Shown: positions 5,155-5,564 of the stretch, one piece after another
How the letters are laid out: every line of letters starts with the position of its first letter
Numbering within the stretch: position 1 is the first letter of the stretch
Assembly (NCBI GenBank): GCA_028275195.1
Contig: JAPWVC010000085.1
Location: forward strand, 1-5,564
Length of the DNA stretch: 5,564 bases
Direction: 5' to 3'
Source of the DNA: Candidatus Acetothermia bacterium
GTDB taxonomy: Bacteria > Bipolaricaulota > Bipolaricaulia > RBG-16-55-9 > JANLFV01
The notes under the pieces: generated by a model
The model's input: the letters and a program-made list of their open reading frames with translations, nothing else
What the model was told of the DNA's origin: nothing
The model's database searches: none
Made by a program: the position numbers and the translations under genes

Positions 5155-5564
5155 CTAGCCCGGCCTCTTCCGGAGGAGGAGCCAGTTCTTGGGGTCCTTC
5201 TCCTTCTGGAAGCGGATGAGGGCGTAGCACCCTTGGAGCTTCTCCCCGTGGACCTCGAAGATGATCTCGTCCTCCTCCCACTTGATCGGCTCGAACCAGC
5301 CGCGGTCCCAAATCTCGACCTTCCCGGCACCATACTGCCCCTCGGGGATGACTCCCTCGAAATCAGCATACTCTAGGGGATGGTCCTCGACCTCCACGGC
5401 CAGCCGGCGCTCGCCCGGCGCTGCGGGGGGCCCCTTGGGGACGGCCCAGCTCTTCAGGACACCTTCGTGCTCCAGCCGGAGATCGTAGTGGAGGTGAGTG
5501 GCATGGTGCTCTTGAATCACATAGATCGGCCGATCCCTCGAGCCGAGCTCGCCCGTGCCCGCGG
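5155..5564 (-). CDS. LigD-type 3'-phosphoesterase (PE domain), N-terminus outside window
   Basis: The frame is open from the right edge to the TAG at 5155-5157, giving 135 visible residues. The PE motif begins at about 5529 with RPIYVIQEHHATHLHYDLRLE. Counting from the GTG at 5518-5520 as residue 1, the metal and phosphate-binding residues known in Pseudomonas LigD PE are all present: H5, H11, D13, R15, H47 and Y51 (the last two in EDHPLEY). Other hallmarks are SWAVPKGP, FEGVIPEGQYGAGKVEIWDRG and a C-terminal NWLLLRK strand. The family is a manganese-dependent 3'-phosphatase and 3'-ribonuclease that cleans DNA 3' ends in bacterial end-joining. The protein stops directly after the PE fold, with no ligase domain behind it, so it is probably a stand-alone PE protein. 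A polymerase domain upstream outside the window is possible. The GTG at 5520 is unlikely to be the true start because the homologous motif already begins before it. Confidence 0.9.
   Translation of the reverse strand, partial: AGTGELGSRDRPIYVIQEHHATHLHYDLRLEHEGVLKSWAVPKGPPAAPGERRLAVEVEDHPLEYADFEGVIPEGQYGAGKVEIWDRGWFEPIKWEEDEIIFEVHGEKLQGCYALIRFQKEKDPKNWLLLRKRPG

Noticed and set aside
5155..5520. GTG at 5518-5520 as the start of the phosphoesterase
   Set aside because: The conserved PE motif already begins upstream (RPIY before VIQEHH) and the frame stays open to the window edge.

Overview
The window is GC-rich, gene-dense bacterial DNA with six protein-coding genes, two of them cut by the window edges. 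There are no RNA genes, mobile elements or CRISPR arrays. Gene content (bacterial Qng1, long-form PyrF, UvrC, a LigD-type phosphoesterase, an Ig-fold lipoprotein) and frequent AGG/CGG arginine codons fit a deep-branching, perhaps thermophilic, free-living bacterium. Bipolaricaulota or Chloroflexota are possible, but the sequence alone does not settle the phylum.

Layout. Bases 1-254 (-) hold the first 84 codons of a queuosine-5'-phosphate hydrolase (Qng1, formerly DUF2419). Bases 211-1590 (-) encode a fusion of a P-loop kinase (AAA_33/zeta-toxin-like) with a HAD-IA phosphatase, whose 3' end overlaps the start of qng1 by 44 bases. Bases 1622-2455 (-) encode orotidine-5'-phosphate decarboxylase (pyrF). 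An 85-base divergent promoter region separates pyrF from a complete uvrC at 2541-4379 (+). A convergent lipoprotein gene with one Ig-like domain lies at 4351-5025 (-) and overlaps the uvrC 3' end by 29 bases. A 120-base gap (to the GTG alternative start) holds the lipoprotein promoter and two inverted repeats. Bases 5155-5564 (-) hold the C-terminal part of a LigD-type 3'-phosphoesterase (PE), cut at its N-terminus by the window edge.

How the genes may work together. The pyrF, kinase-HAD and qng1 genes share a strand and a nucleotide/nucleobase theme. The tight kinase-HAD/qng1 overlap suggests that the fusion makes or trims the queuosine monophosphate that Qng1 cleaves to queuine. UvrC (nucleotide excision repair) and the PE protein (3'-end cleaning) are two DNA-repair genes flanking the lipoprotein.

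Regulation. Three genes (pyrF, kinase-HAD, uvrC) have promoter-like -35/-10 pairs with exact 17-base spacers, with the -10 box 6-8 bases before the ATG and no usable Shine-Dalgarno. This predicts leaderless mRNAs. The lipoprotein gene has the same promoter type placed farther upstream plus a Shine-Dalgarno, and the internal gene qng1 also has a Shine-Dalgarno.
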